Origin: Flavobacterium suaedae
GTDB lineage: Bacteria; Bacteroidota; Bacteroidia; Flavobacteriales; Flavobacteriaceae
NCBI RefSeq assembly: GCF_014642915.1
Contig: NZ_BMJE01000003.1
Span: 1-64,000 of the forward strand
Length of the DNA: 64,000 nucleotides
Direction: 5' to 3'
The notes beneath the pieces were generated by a model. The model did not search any database. It was not told the DNA's origin and saw only the letters and a list, made by a program, of their open reading frames with translations. The position numbers and the translations under genes are program-made. This document shows positions 35,130 to 43,343 of this stretch, in pieces. How positions within the stretch are numbered: the first letter of the stretch is position 1; each line of letters opens with the position of its first letter.

Positions 35130-35858
35130 ATGAAGTATTTTAATTTACTCTTAGTAATTATTTTAATGGCAAGTTGCCAAACTGCCAAAATAAACAACAC
35201 AAAGTACAATGTTTCACCTGCAACTACTGAGTTGGGAAGCATTGGGCAGGCTACTTCATTATTTAAATTGAAGAATGACTTTGAAACACATTCTTTTCCG
35301 CTATTAAAAAATAACATCAGGCTGGATATTAAAACAATGCCTTTTAATAAAAAACTATATAGCATCTATAGCAAGAAAGCAGAAAGTGCCCAAATTAAAA
35401 AACAAATACAGTATGCAGACAGCATTCCCGTAAAGCCTGAATTGGTAACGATTTCAATATTAGATATAAGAAGTTATTTAAATGAGTTAAATAGTGAATA
35501 TAACAGAAATATTACGACCTATTTAAAAGATACAGAAGACGGAGTAGTTGTTACAGGCTTAGCAGTAACATTTCCTAAAGAGACATTAACTCAAATTAAA
35601 TCAGCTGATGCCTATTATTTAATTAATGAGCAAGAAAAAAAATATACCTTAGCTTTATTTACTAATGGAAAAAAGACCAGTGAAATAGATTTAAAATCAG
35701 GAACTATACTGGGGTATACACTAGGGAGATTTTGCTGGGCTATTGATGAAAGGCATAACTGGTATATAGCGGACATTGTTGACAATGATAATGGCTGTAA
35801 AGGCAATACAGAAAGTAAAATAAAAGAAAAAGAAAGAACAAGCTTATTTAAAATGTAA
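35130..35858 (+). CDS. Lipoprotein of the secretion operon
   Basis: This 242-aa protein has the signal peptide MKYFNLLLVIILMASC with lipobox MASC. The mature protein has no domain I know. It contains a WAIDERHNWYIAD segment and a Cys pair (GRFCWA, NGCKG). It may be an outer-membrane accessory to the secretin (a pilotin would normally be smaller) or a substrate. It is spaced 43 bp after the GspM-like gene. Confidence 0.65.
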   Translation: MKYFNLLLVIILMASCQTAKINNTKYNVSPATTELGSIGQATSLFKLKNDFETHSFPLLKNNIRLDIKTMPFNKKLYSIYSKKAESAQIKKQIQYADSIPVKPELVTISILDIRSYLNELNSEYNRNITTYLKDTEDGVVVTGLAVTFPKETLTQIKSADAYYLINEQEKKYTLALFTNGKKTSEIDLKSGTILGYTLGRFCWAIDERHNWYIADIVDNDNGCKGNTESKIKEKERTSLFKM

Positions 35859-35860
35859 GG

Positions 35861-36802
35861 ATGATGAAAAGGCTTATATATATAACTACATTATGGTTAA
35901 TAGCAATATTCTCTGTTTCCTGTGAAGAAGTTTTACTGGAAGAGGATATTTCTAACAGAACAGTAAGACTAATTGCCCCTGTAGAAGGTACAGAGTTTTA
36001 TTCTACAAGCATAACTTTTAATTGGGAACTTGTAGAAGATGCAACAGAGTACAGGATACAAATAGCAAAGCCTGACTTTAACAACACTATGCAAATAGTG
36101 GCTGATAATATTATTGATACTAATTCTTTTACTACCCAGTTAAATATTGGTGAATATGAATGGAGAGTACAGGCACTTAACAGTGGTTATGAAACAGCTT
36201 ATACTACAAGGTCAGTAACTGTAGTTAGCAATGATGAGTTTCAGGATAATTCTGTGGCATTAACTGCACCCGAAAATAATCTGATAACTAATAATGCCTC
36301 ACAAAATCTTATATGGCAGTCGGTATTAGGAGCTACAAACTATGATTTACAAATAGTAGAAAGTAGCAGTAGCACAATTGTTTATGAAGAACAGGTATCA
36401 AACACCTTTTTAGATTATACTTTTCCCGAAGGAAATTTTGAATGGCGTGTAAGAGCAACAAACGGCAGCGAAAATACATTATATTCAGCAAGAAGTATAG
36501 TAGTAGATATTACCGCTCCTAACACCCCTACCCTTAACCTGCCGGAAGATGAAAGCAGTTCTTCTGAAAGCGAGGTAACTTTTAACTGGAGTAGAACCCC
36601 AATTGATGGAAGTACAGAGCAAGACAGTATTTTTATATATTCGGATGAGCAACTTACCAATCTTGTGTATGAAGGTATTGAAACCAGCCCATATACTACA
36701 TCTACACTTGGTAACGGAACGTATTACTGGTATGTAGAATCGTTTGACGAAGCAGGTAATATTAGCCCGCAAAGCACTGTTTATAGTTTTACGCTTAATT
36801 AA
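35861..36802 (+). CDS. Lipoprotein with three fibronectin type III-like domains
   Basis: This is 313 aa, lipoprotein lipobox VSC near residue 21. Three FN3/Ig-like repeats follow, with signatures VRLIAPVEGTEFYSTSITFNW, VALTAPENNLITNNASQ and TLNLPEDESSSSESEVTFNW, each ending in an EWRVRA or YYWYVESFD strand. Such modules bind glycans or proteins at the cell surface. A surface adhesin-like protein inside the secretion operon suggests it is anchored with, or exported by, the machine. Confidence 0.72.
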   Translation: MMKRLIYITTLWLIAIFSVSCEEVLLEEDISNRTVRLIAPVEGTEFYSTSITFNWELVEDATEYRIQIAKPDFNNTMQIVADNIIDTNSFTTQLNIGEYEWRVQALNSGYETAYTTRSVTVVSNDEFQDNSVALTAPENNLITNNASQNLIWQSVLGATNYDLQIVESSSSTIVYEEQVSNTFLDYTFPEGNFEWRVRATNGSENTLYSARSIVVDITAPNTPTLNLPEDESSSSESEVTFNWSRTPIDGSTEQDSIFIYSDEQLTNLVYEGIETSPYTTSTLGNGTYYWYVESFDEAGNISPQSTVYSFTLN

Positions 36803-36804
36803 AA

Positions 36805-37278
36805 ATGAAGAATAAAAAAACAACATATATATTACTGGTGGTAGTCCTGTTTGTTTGGGCTATGGTTATATATCAGTTTTTTTCTTTTTCAGGAGGTAGT
36901 GAACCTATTGTAGAAAATCATACTACGTTAAACATAAAACCCATACAAGCCCCTAAGCGGGATACTTTTAGTATAAATGTAAATTACAGAGATCCGTTTT
37001 TAGGTAAAATGTATAATCCGCATAATAAAAAGGCGACCAGAAAACAAAATACTTCTAATAAGCCTAAAGAAACTATTGTATGGCCTTCGGTTATATATAA
37101 AGGTTTAGTTTCAGATAGTGATGATAAGCGGAAAGTATTTATGGTTATGATTAAGGGGAAAACCTTTTTTATGAGGGAAAAAGATACCGAAGAAGAAGTA
37201 AAACTTTTAAAAGGGAACAGGGAGTTTATTGAGGTAAAATATAAAGGCAAGAAAAATAAAATTTTGATTCAGGAGTGA
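36805..37278 (+). CDS. GspC/PilP-like protein
   Basis: This 157-aa protein has an N-terminal anchor (9-28) and a periplasmic part with YRDPFLGKMYNP, the motif shared by PilP and GspC homology regions, then a small beta domain (VIYKGLVSDSDDKRKVFMVMIKG). It links the inner-membrane platform to the secretin. Its stop overlaps the next start by 4 bp. Confidence 0.68.
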   Translation: MKNKKTTYILLVVVLFVWAMVIYQFFSFSGGSEPIVENHTTLNIKPIQAPKRDTFSINVNYRDPFLGKMYNPHNKKATRKQNTSNKPKETIVWPSVIYKGLVSDSDDKRKVFMVMIKGKTFFMREKDTEEEVKLLKGNREFIEVKYKGKKNKILIQE

Positions 37279-38573
37279 TATTTAAATGGAAAAATAAAGT
37301 TTATTCAGGAGCATTACAGTTCACCATTTTTATTTCTGTCATTATAGCTATATTATTGGCTGCTGTAGTTGTATTATTTTACACCCACAGCTTTTTTCTC
37401 CAACAATCCAAATCATTTATCAGTACTGTTCAACTGGCAGATTCAGGTATTAATGCCCTTAAAAGGCAAAAAGGTATTACTTTAGACACACTTGAAATAC
37501 CTTTACCTGATACTGAAGTTAATCATAGCATTACAGGGCACTTATCGCATTGGGGTATATATGAAAATGCTTTTATAAAAAGTAAGCATAAAGAAAAAGA
37601 ATTTATAAAATCTTCCTTTCTAGGCTCTTCAAAAAATGCTGTAGAAAGACCTGCTTTATATCTAAAAGATAAATCTAAGCCCTTAGTAGTAGTGGGTGAT
37701 GCTGCAATAAGAGGAAAGGCAATATTACCTGAAAGGGGTATTAAAACAGGTAGTATAAAAGGGAAAAGCTACTATGGTACACAACTTGTATACGGAACAG
37801 TACAACAAAGCACACCTAACCTGCCAAGTCTACAGTACAACTATCAGGATATTTGCAATTATTACTTAAATAGGTTTTTCCCTGAGCAGGGAAATTTCAT
37901 TCCTGCTATAAATAATATAGTTATAGTTAACTCTTTTAATAAACAAGTAAAGGGGTTTGTAGCTGAGCAAACAATCATTCTGGAAAACACATCACTTACA
38001 GGCAATATAATAGTTCGTTCAGATAAAAAAATAATTATAAAGAACACGGCTAAACTAACCGATGTAATAATAGTAGCCCCTATCATTGAAATAGAATCCG
38101 GTTTTAAAGGTAATTTTCAGGGCATTGCTAGTGATTATATAGAAGTTAATAATAATGTTATGCTTAGTTACCCCACAGCATTAGTACTATTAAAAAACCA
38201 TACCACTTTAAACACTAATACTACCGACAGGGAGTATTTCAGAAAAAAAGGAAAAATACACATTGGGCAAGGTACTACAGTAAAAGGTACAGTTGCTTAT
38301 TTAGGTCAGCCTAACTCAAACGATTATAAAACCAATATTTATATTAACGATACTGCAAAAATAAAAGGAGAAGTATATTGTGAAGGAAATCTGGAATTAA
38401 AAGGAAAAGTAGCAGGTACTGCTTATGTAAACCTCTTTGTTGCTAACGAAGGTGGAACCGTGTTTGTTAACCATCTGTATAACGGCAGTATATCCAGCAG
38501 TGAGTTACCTGAAGCGTTTGGAGGAATTGTCTTTGAAAACGAACCTAAAACTACAGTAAAATGGCTTTACTAA
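37275..38573 (+). CDS. GspK/PilX-like minor pseudopilin with bactofilin-like repeats
   Basis: This is 432 aa. The N-terminal helix (about 12-33, SGALQFTIFISVIIAILLA) looks like a pseudopilin helix without Glu5, as in GspK. The rest is a large exported beta-rich domain with repeated IIV/VIV strands (TIILENTSLTGNIIVRSDKK, ... KGTVAYLG, ... GEVYCEGNLELKGKVAGTA), which resemble bactofilin-like parallel beta-helix repeats. A beta-helix fused to a pseudopilin helix is unusual and could be an adhesive or filament-capping tip. Confidence 0.6.
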   Translation: MIFKWKNKVYSGALQFTIFISVIIAILLAAVVVLFYTHSFFLQQSKSFISTVQLADSGINALKRQKGITLDTLEIPLPDTEVNHSITGHLSHWGIYENAFIKSKHKEKEFIKSSFLGSSKNAVERPALYLKDKSKPLVVVGDAAIRGKAILPERGIKTGSIKGKSYYGTQLVYGTVQQSTPNLPSLQYNYQDICNYYLNRFFPEQGNFIPAINNIVIVNSFNKQVKGFVAEQTIILENTSLTGNIIVRSDKKIIIKNTAKLTDVIIVAPIIEIESGFKGNFQGIASDYIEVNNNVMLSYPTALVLLKNHTTLNTNTTDREYFRKKGKIHIGQGTTVKGTVAYLGQPNSNDYKTNIYINDTAKIKGEVYCEGNLELKGKVAGTAYVNLFVANEGGTVFVNHLYNGSISSSELPEAFGGIVFENEPKTTVKWLY

Positions 38574-38896
38574 AAAAGATAAAATCCGCGACACTTATAG
38601 AAACGCTTACTGCTACAGTGCTTATAGTAATTGTTTTTATTGTAGCCAGCCTTATATTAAATAATTTACTGTTTAATTCATTTCAGGCAAAAACACATAA
38701 TGTTGAAACCAGAATTAATGAACTACGATATCAGGTACAACACAATACTCTTAAACTCCCGTATCAAGAAGAGTTGGGGAATTGGAATATAGAACTACAA
38801 TTAGTAGAGGAAAACAATACAACGTGGCTTAATGCAAGTGCTAAAAATAAAAACACTAATAAAGAAGTAGAAATAAACAGGCTATATGGCAAGTAA
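38561..38896 (+). CDS. Minor pseudopilin (GspI/GspJ-like)
   Basis: This is 111 aa. The type III signal is KIKS/ATLIETLTATVLIVIVF, with Glu at +5 and Ser at -1. It overlaps both neighbours (13 bp and 11 bp), which is typical of co-translated minor pseudopilins. The domain after the helix is short. Confidence 0.78.
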   Translation: MALLKKIKSATLIETLTATVLIVIVFIVASLILNNLLFNSFQAKTHNVETRINELRYQVQHNTLKLPYQEELGNWNIELQLVEENNTTWLNASAKNKNTNKEVEINRLYGK

Positions 38897-39353
38897 TAAA
38901 GTTAAATCATTCACGCTTTCTGAAATGCTGGTAGTAATGATAATTACCGCTATAGTGGTGGGTATCGCCTTTAGCGTACTAAACTTAGTACAACGACAAA
39001 TTAGTGGTATAGAAAAGAACTTTAGTAAAACTACAGCGTTGTCATTATTTGAGCAAAGACTATGGGCAGATTTTAACCGCCATAACAACATCATAGCAAA
39101 TAGTAATACGATAATTTTTGTTTCAGATGTAGACACTGTATTATACACTTTCAACGAAAATCATGTACTGAGAAATACAGATACTATAAACACTAAACTT
39201 ATTACAAATAAATTTTATTACCTTGGCAAAGAGGTGCAATCCGGTACTATAGATGCCGTTTTAATCTCAGCGGGTAAAGAAATGTCTAACTACAGTATTT
39301 TTGCTTCAATGGAGCATGACGCTTCTTATTTTATGAATAACGATGGCTTTTAA
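38886..39353 (+). CDS. Minor pseudopilin (GspH/GspJ-like)
   Basis: This is 155 aa, with type III signal KVKS/FTLSEMLVVMIITAIVVG, Glu at +5 and Ser at -1. A soluble domain of about 125 residues follows. It overlaps the genes on each side. Confidence 0.8.
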   Translation: MASNKVKSFTLSEMLVVMIITAIVVGIAFSVLNLVQRQISGIEKNFSKTTALSLFEQRLWADFNRHNNIIANSNTIIFVSDVDTVLYTFNENHVLRNTDTINTKLITNKFYYLGKEVQSGTIDAVLISAGKEMSNYSIFASMEHDASYFMNNDGF

Positions 39354-40476
39354 ATTGGATAACATATCAGACAAAAATACCGATAAATCTGAAGGGTTTG
39401 ATATTGACAAACTATTAAAGACAGAAATCACACTGTTTGGTAATAGTTTTTCTAATAAAAAAAAGCAGTCTTTCTATCTTGAACTTTCAACGCTTTTAAG
39501 GGCAGGAATAACAATAAAGGAAGCACTCACTTTAATGACAGATTCCTTTAAAAAAGAAAAGGATAAAGCGTTATTAAATGACATACTGAAAGAAGTTGTA
39601 AACGGTAAAGCCTTTTCTGAGTCGTTACATGATTCAAAACAATTTTCTGAATACGAATACTTCTCTATTAAAATAGGCGAAGAAACAGGAACAACAGCAA
39701 GAGTATGTCAGGAATTAGGTGCATTCTATGAGCAAAAAAATGAACAGAGACGGAATATAATCTCGGCTTTAACATATCCTGTTATTGTATTACTAACAGC
39801 TTTATTAGTAGTAGTATTTATGCTTAGCTATGTAGTTCCTATGTTTCAGGATATTTTTAAGCAAAATAATATGGAACTGCCTTACCTTACGCAAATAGTA
39901 GTAAACCTGTCTGATGCTATTAAAAACTATGGTTGGTTGTTTTTCTTATTTTTCTGTTCTCTGGTCGTTTTAAACCGCTTATTAAAAAACAACTATACCT
40001 ATAAAAAAGGGCTACACTATTTTTTAATAAAGGTTCCCATAGCAGGTACTTTTATACGAAAAGTATACCTGGCTCAATTTACACAGGCGGTTACGCTGTT
40101 AACGACATCCAAAGTACCTATACTTAACAGTATACAAATGGTTACTAAAATGATCCGCTTTATACCGCTACAGGAAGCACTTATAAAAGTAGAGCAGAAC
40201 ATTATGAAAGGTGATTCGTTAAGCGAAAGCCTTAAAAGCAATAAAATGTTTGATAATAAAGTGGTTTCTCTTGTAAAGGTAGCCGAAGAAACCAATCAGA
40301 CAGAGTATATTTTCAGCCAATTAAACAAGCAGTACTCCGAAGAGGTTATGCGCCAGTCTAAAACTATTTCTACTGTATTAGAACCTTTAATAATAGTAAT
40401 TGTAGGGGTTATTGTAGCCGTTTTACTTATAGCTATGTACTTGCCAATGTTCCAGCTTAGTAGCGCCATTGGATAG
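39343..40476 (+). CDS. Inner membrane platform protein (GspF/PilC-like)
   Basis: This is 377 aa. It carries two T2SSF domains, each with YLELSTLLRAGI-type helices, and membrane helices at about 140-165, 195-215 and 350-372. The motif SESLHDSKQFSEYEYFSIKIGEETG is the first domain signature and SESLKSNKMFDNKVVSLVKVAEET the second. It anchors the GspE-like ATPase. It is the last gene of the secretion operon. Confidence 0.92.
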   Translation: MAFKLDNISDKNTDKSEGFDIDKLLKTEITLFGNSFSNKKKQSFYLELSTLLRAGITIKEALTLMTDSFKKEKDKALLNDILKEVVNGKAFSESLHDSKQFSEYEYFSIKIGEETGTTARVCQELGAFYEQKNEQRRNIISALTYPVIVLLTALLVVVFMLSYVVPMFQDIFKQNNMELPYLTQIVVNLSDAIKNYGWLFFLFFCSLVVLNRLLKNNYTYKKGLHYFLIKVPIAGTFIRKVYLAQFTQAVTLLTTSKVPILNSIQMVTKMIRFIPLQEALIKVEQNIMKGDSLSESLKSNKMFDNKVVSLVKVAEETNQTEYIFSQLNKQYSEEVMRQSKTISTVLEPLIIVIVGVIVAVLLIAMYLPMFQLSSAIG

Positions 40477-40637
40477 GAGGAAATAATAAATAATTTTCTT
40501 CGGATGGATTAAAAAGTAAATTATACGTAAGTAAAAACTTACATTTATGTAAACTTTTTCTCTTCTAAATATAAACTCCAAGTTCTAGTAGCGGAAAACT
40601 ACCTAAAAAGTTATAGTTATAAATGTTTTACCAAAGA

Positions 40638-40668
40638 AAAAGCCTGCTTAGATTTACAAGCAGGCTTT
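40638..40668. terminator. Bidirectional terminator
   Basis: AAAGCCTGCTT and AAGCAGGCTTT form an 11-bp stem with a loop of about 8 nt, flanked by A-rich and T-rich sequence on both sides. It can end the plus-strand secretion operon and the minus-strand tRNA-His transcript. The rest of 40477-40680 shows no gene. Confidence 0.85.
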
Positions 40669-40680
40669 ATACTCTATCAG

Positions 40681-40755
<75 letters not shown>

Positions 40756-40830
40756 ATTTATTTTGTGGGTGCAAATATAATTGCACTTTTAGTTTTATGC
40801 AAGTATAAAGTTAACTTTTTTATGTCAATT

Positions 40831-41547
40831 TTATATCAAATCGGCTAAACTGTTCACAGCCACATACCTTTCTACTGTAAAACCTTCTGCATATTCAGTA
40901 TTTATTAACCTTCCCAAGTCCTGAGCGCGGTAATGAATGCTTTCTTTAAAGTTTTTTGTAGCTATTGGTGTTACAGGTTCTGTACTGTTTGGGTCATAAA
41001 ATTGAGACTTATATTCCATTAACGATGCTACTTTAGTATCTATATACCCTGTTACATCTACTACAAAATCAGGAGTAATATTTTTCCATTGTATGTAATG
41101 GTATACCTGCTTAGGTCGCCATTCTTTTTGTTGTACTCCGTCCAGTTCTGTTTCTATTTTTCGTAACCCTGAAAGAAAACAAGCATCCGATACCAGCTTA
41201 CTCCCTTTACCATGGTCAATATGCCTATCATCTACAGCATTACAAAGCACAATATCCGGTTTGTATTTACGAATCATTTTTATTACCTCCAGTTGATGCT
41301 CTTCATCGTTTATAAAAAAGCCATCACGAAAACGCAGGTTCTCCCTTACTTCTACTCCCAATACTTTAGCAGCATTAGCTGATTCTTCATCTCTTATCTC
41401 GGCTGTACCTCTTGTTCCCAGTTCGCCACGGGTTAAATCTACAATTCCTGCTTTTCTTCCTAATGTTATTTCTTTTGCCAATGTTGCTCCACAACTTAAT
41501 TCTACATCATCAGGGTGCGCACCAAAGGCTAATATATCAAGTTTCAT
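40831..41547 (-). CDS. bshB1: Bacillithiol biosynthesis deacetylase BshB1
   Basis: This 238-aa zinc-dependent LmbE-family enzyme removes the acetyl group from GlcNAc-malate in bacillithiol synthesis. The zinc-binding motif AFGAHPDDVELSCG is near the start, and HIDHGKGSKL with the second zinc His follows at about 110. The start at 41547 (MKLDILAFGAHPDD) fits the family. An upstream Met at 41580 adds 11 atypical residues. Confidence 0.93.
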   Translation of the reverse strand: MKLDILAFGAHPDDVELSCGATLAKEITLGRKAGIVDLTRGELGTRGTAEIRDEESANAAKVLGVEVRENLRFRDGFFINDEEHQLEVIKMIRKYKPDIVLCNAVDDRHIDHGKGSKLVSDACFLSGLRKIETELDGVQQKEWRPKQVYHYIQWKNITPDFVVDVTGYIDTKVASLMEYKSQFYDPNSTEPVTPIATKNFKESIHYRAQDLGRLINTEYAEGFTVERYVAVNSLADLI

Positions 41548-41634
41548 TATTTTAATTATATTTTTTTGTGTTAACCACAATTATTATTTTGTGACAAAAT
41601 TACACAATATAATAAGATCCTCTACTTTTATAGG

Positions 41635-41659
41635 GCGTCGGATTGTGGTTCCGAAGGTC
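41635..41659 (+). repeat. Inverted copy of the tRNA-His anticodon arm
   Basis: 25 nt identical to the tRNA-His anticodon stem-loop region (GCGTCGGATTGTGG and TTCCGAAGGTC in series), but on the opposite strand, about 920 bp from the tRNA gene. It could be an attachment-site remnant. The region 41548-41688 holds no gene. Confidence 0.9.
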
Positions 41660-41688
41660 TATAATATATTTAAAACAGTCTTCTCCCC

Positions 41689-42753
41689 CTACACAAGTAC
41701 CTTACGCATGGTTATACTCTTGTTTACCGTTTCAAAAAATTCTTTTTCAGGGTTGCTGTCTTTAGTTATACCGCAACCTATAAAAAGCTGAGCGTTATCT
41801 TCACTCATTTTCATGGAGCGTAAATTCACGAATAAATCTGTTTTGCTTGATGTTCCTGAGCCAAAATCATAGTTCAGTTCTCCTAAATACCCTGAATAGT
41901 ACTTCCTGTTATACCCCTCATTATCCAGTAGAAACTGTTTTGCCTGCTCTTTAGGAATACCACAAACCGCAGGGGTTGGGTGCAAACTATTTATTACTTC
42001 GCCTATGTTACTACTTTCTTTTAAATCGGCTGTAATATCTGTTTTTATATGGACTATGTTTCCTGCTCTAAATGTATAAGGCTGTGTTGCTTGTATGTCA
42101 CTTGAATATTGCGAAAGCCTTTGCAAAATATAATCGGTTACAAATTTTTGTTCCTGTTGCTCCTTTTCTTCCCAAACAGCCTCTTTGGTTTCACTATATA
42201 CTTGTGTACCTGCCAAGGCAACGGTTTTTATAGTGTTTTCATGCGCTTTTAATAGCTGCTCAGGTGTAGCTCCCATCCATAAGCCTGTTTTAGGCGTATA
42301 AAAACAATATCTGAAAGCATTAGGATACGTTTGCAATAAGCGTTTATAAATAGTTATTACATCGGTAGTAACAGGCACTTTTTCGGTTCGGGAAGCTACC
42401 AGTTTTTCAAACTGCCTCCCTTTTATTACCGAAACACATTTTTTCACTAAACTTTCAAATTCTTGTTTAGCTGTCTCATCAATTTTTGGTTGTTCTAAAT
42501 CATTAAGAACCGCTTCTATACTCGCTTCGTTTTTTACAGTTATAACTTCCGCATCATCTTTTGGAATAAAAACAACATCATTCCCTGCAAAAGGTGCGAA
42601 AACAAAGCCTCTAGCATTAAAATCGGTTAAGTTATGTACAGCACCTGTTTTTTGAAAAACACCTGTTACAATATCAGAAACAGGTTTACTGTATACAGCA
42701 AAAGGAAGTTTTTTATCCAGTTGGTACTTTATCTTATCAAAAAAATCAGTCAT
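41689..42753 (-). CDS. menF: Isochorismate synthase
   Basis: This 354-aa chorismate-binding enzyme makes isochorismate for menaquinone. Visible are the C-terminal chorismate-binding signatures: TPEQLLKAHENTIKTVALAGT, LHPTPAVCGIPKEQAKQFL (with the active-site region) and YYSGYLGELNYD, ending with LFIGCGITKDSNPEKEFFE. The length is slightly shorter than E. coli MenF, as usual for the Bacteroidota form. It is 2 bp from the hotdog thioesterase gene, so the two form an operon. Confidence 0.92.
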   Translation of the reverse strand: MTDFFDKIKYQLDKKLPFAVYSKPVSDIVTGVFQKTGAVHNLTDFNARGFVFAPFAGNDVVFIPKDDAEVITVKNEASIEAVLNDLEQPKIDETAKQEFESLVKKCVSVIKGRQFEKLVASRTEKVPVTTDVITIYKRLLQTYPNAFRYCFYTPKTGLWMGATPEQLLKAHENTIKTVALAGTQVYSETKEAVWEEKEQQEQKFVTDYILQRLSQYSSDIQATQPYTFRAGNIVHIKTDITADLKESSNIGEVINSLHPTPAVCGIPKEQAKQFLLDNEGYNRKYYSGYLGELNYDFGSGTSSKTDLFVNLRSMKMSEDNAQLFIGCGITKDSNPEKEFFETVNKSITMRKVLV

Positions 42754-42755
42754 TA

Positions 42756-43193
42756 TTATTTCTTGTCGTTATTCTTTTTAGGAAGTACCATATTAGTTAT
42801 CTTGCATAGTGAGATTAACCTGTCCTGCTCATCAGTTATTTTAACTTCCCATAAGTGTAGTGACCTGCCTTTATGTACTATTCTGGCAGTTCCTGTTACT
42901 ACCCCATCACGCTTGCTTCTCAAATGGTTTGCTGAAATCTCTATACCGCGTACTTCAAATAATTCTGTATTAATAAATAGTAACGATGCCGCACTACCTA
43001 CACTCTCTGCCAAGGCAACATTTGCACCACCATGCAATAGTCCCATTGGTTGATGTACTCTTGAATTAACCGGCATTTTAGCTTCTAAAAAATCCTCTCC
43101 TGCATCAGTATAAGTTATTTCCAGTGTTTGCATTAAAGTATTCTTGCTATATTCATTGCACATTTTTAGTGCTTTCTCTTTATCAAAAGTCAT
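42756..43193 (-). CDS. Hotdog-fold thioesterase, probably DHNA-CoA thioesterase
   Basis: This 145-aa PaaI-type hotdog protein has the active-site helix HQPMGLLHGGANVALAES and a long strand HLRSKRDGVVTGTARIVHKG. The start at 43193 is chosen because the longer frame to 43268 has a non-family N-terminus. Its linkage to menF suggests it hydrolyses 1,4-dihydroxy-2-naphthoyl-CoA in menaquinone synthesis, as MenI does in other bacteria. Substrate is inferred from context. Confidence 0.82.
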   Translation of the reverse strand: MTFDKEKALKMCNEYSKNTLMQTLEITYTDAGEDFLEAKMPVNSRVHQPMGLLHGGANVALAESVGSAASLLFINTELFEVRGIEISANHLRSKRDGVVTGTARIVHKGRSLHLWEVKITDEQDRLISLCKITNMVLPKKNNDKK

Positions 43194-43343
43194 ATTGGAA
43201 AAATTTACGGATTGTAAAATTACTAAATAACGTCTTACAATTTTATTTGTTAAGACTAAAACAACCAAACCTCCGTTAAGGAATGTAAATCACTTTCCTT
43301 TATTAAAGGGAAATAATTACTTTTACCAAAAATTGTTATTGCT

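Noticed and set aside
36485..36826. Minus-strand open frames within the secretion operon
   Set aside because: They are shadows of well-supported plus-strand genes.
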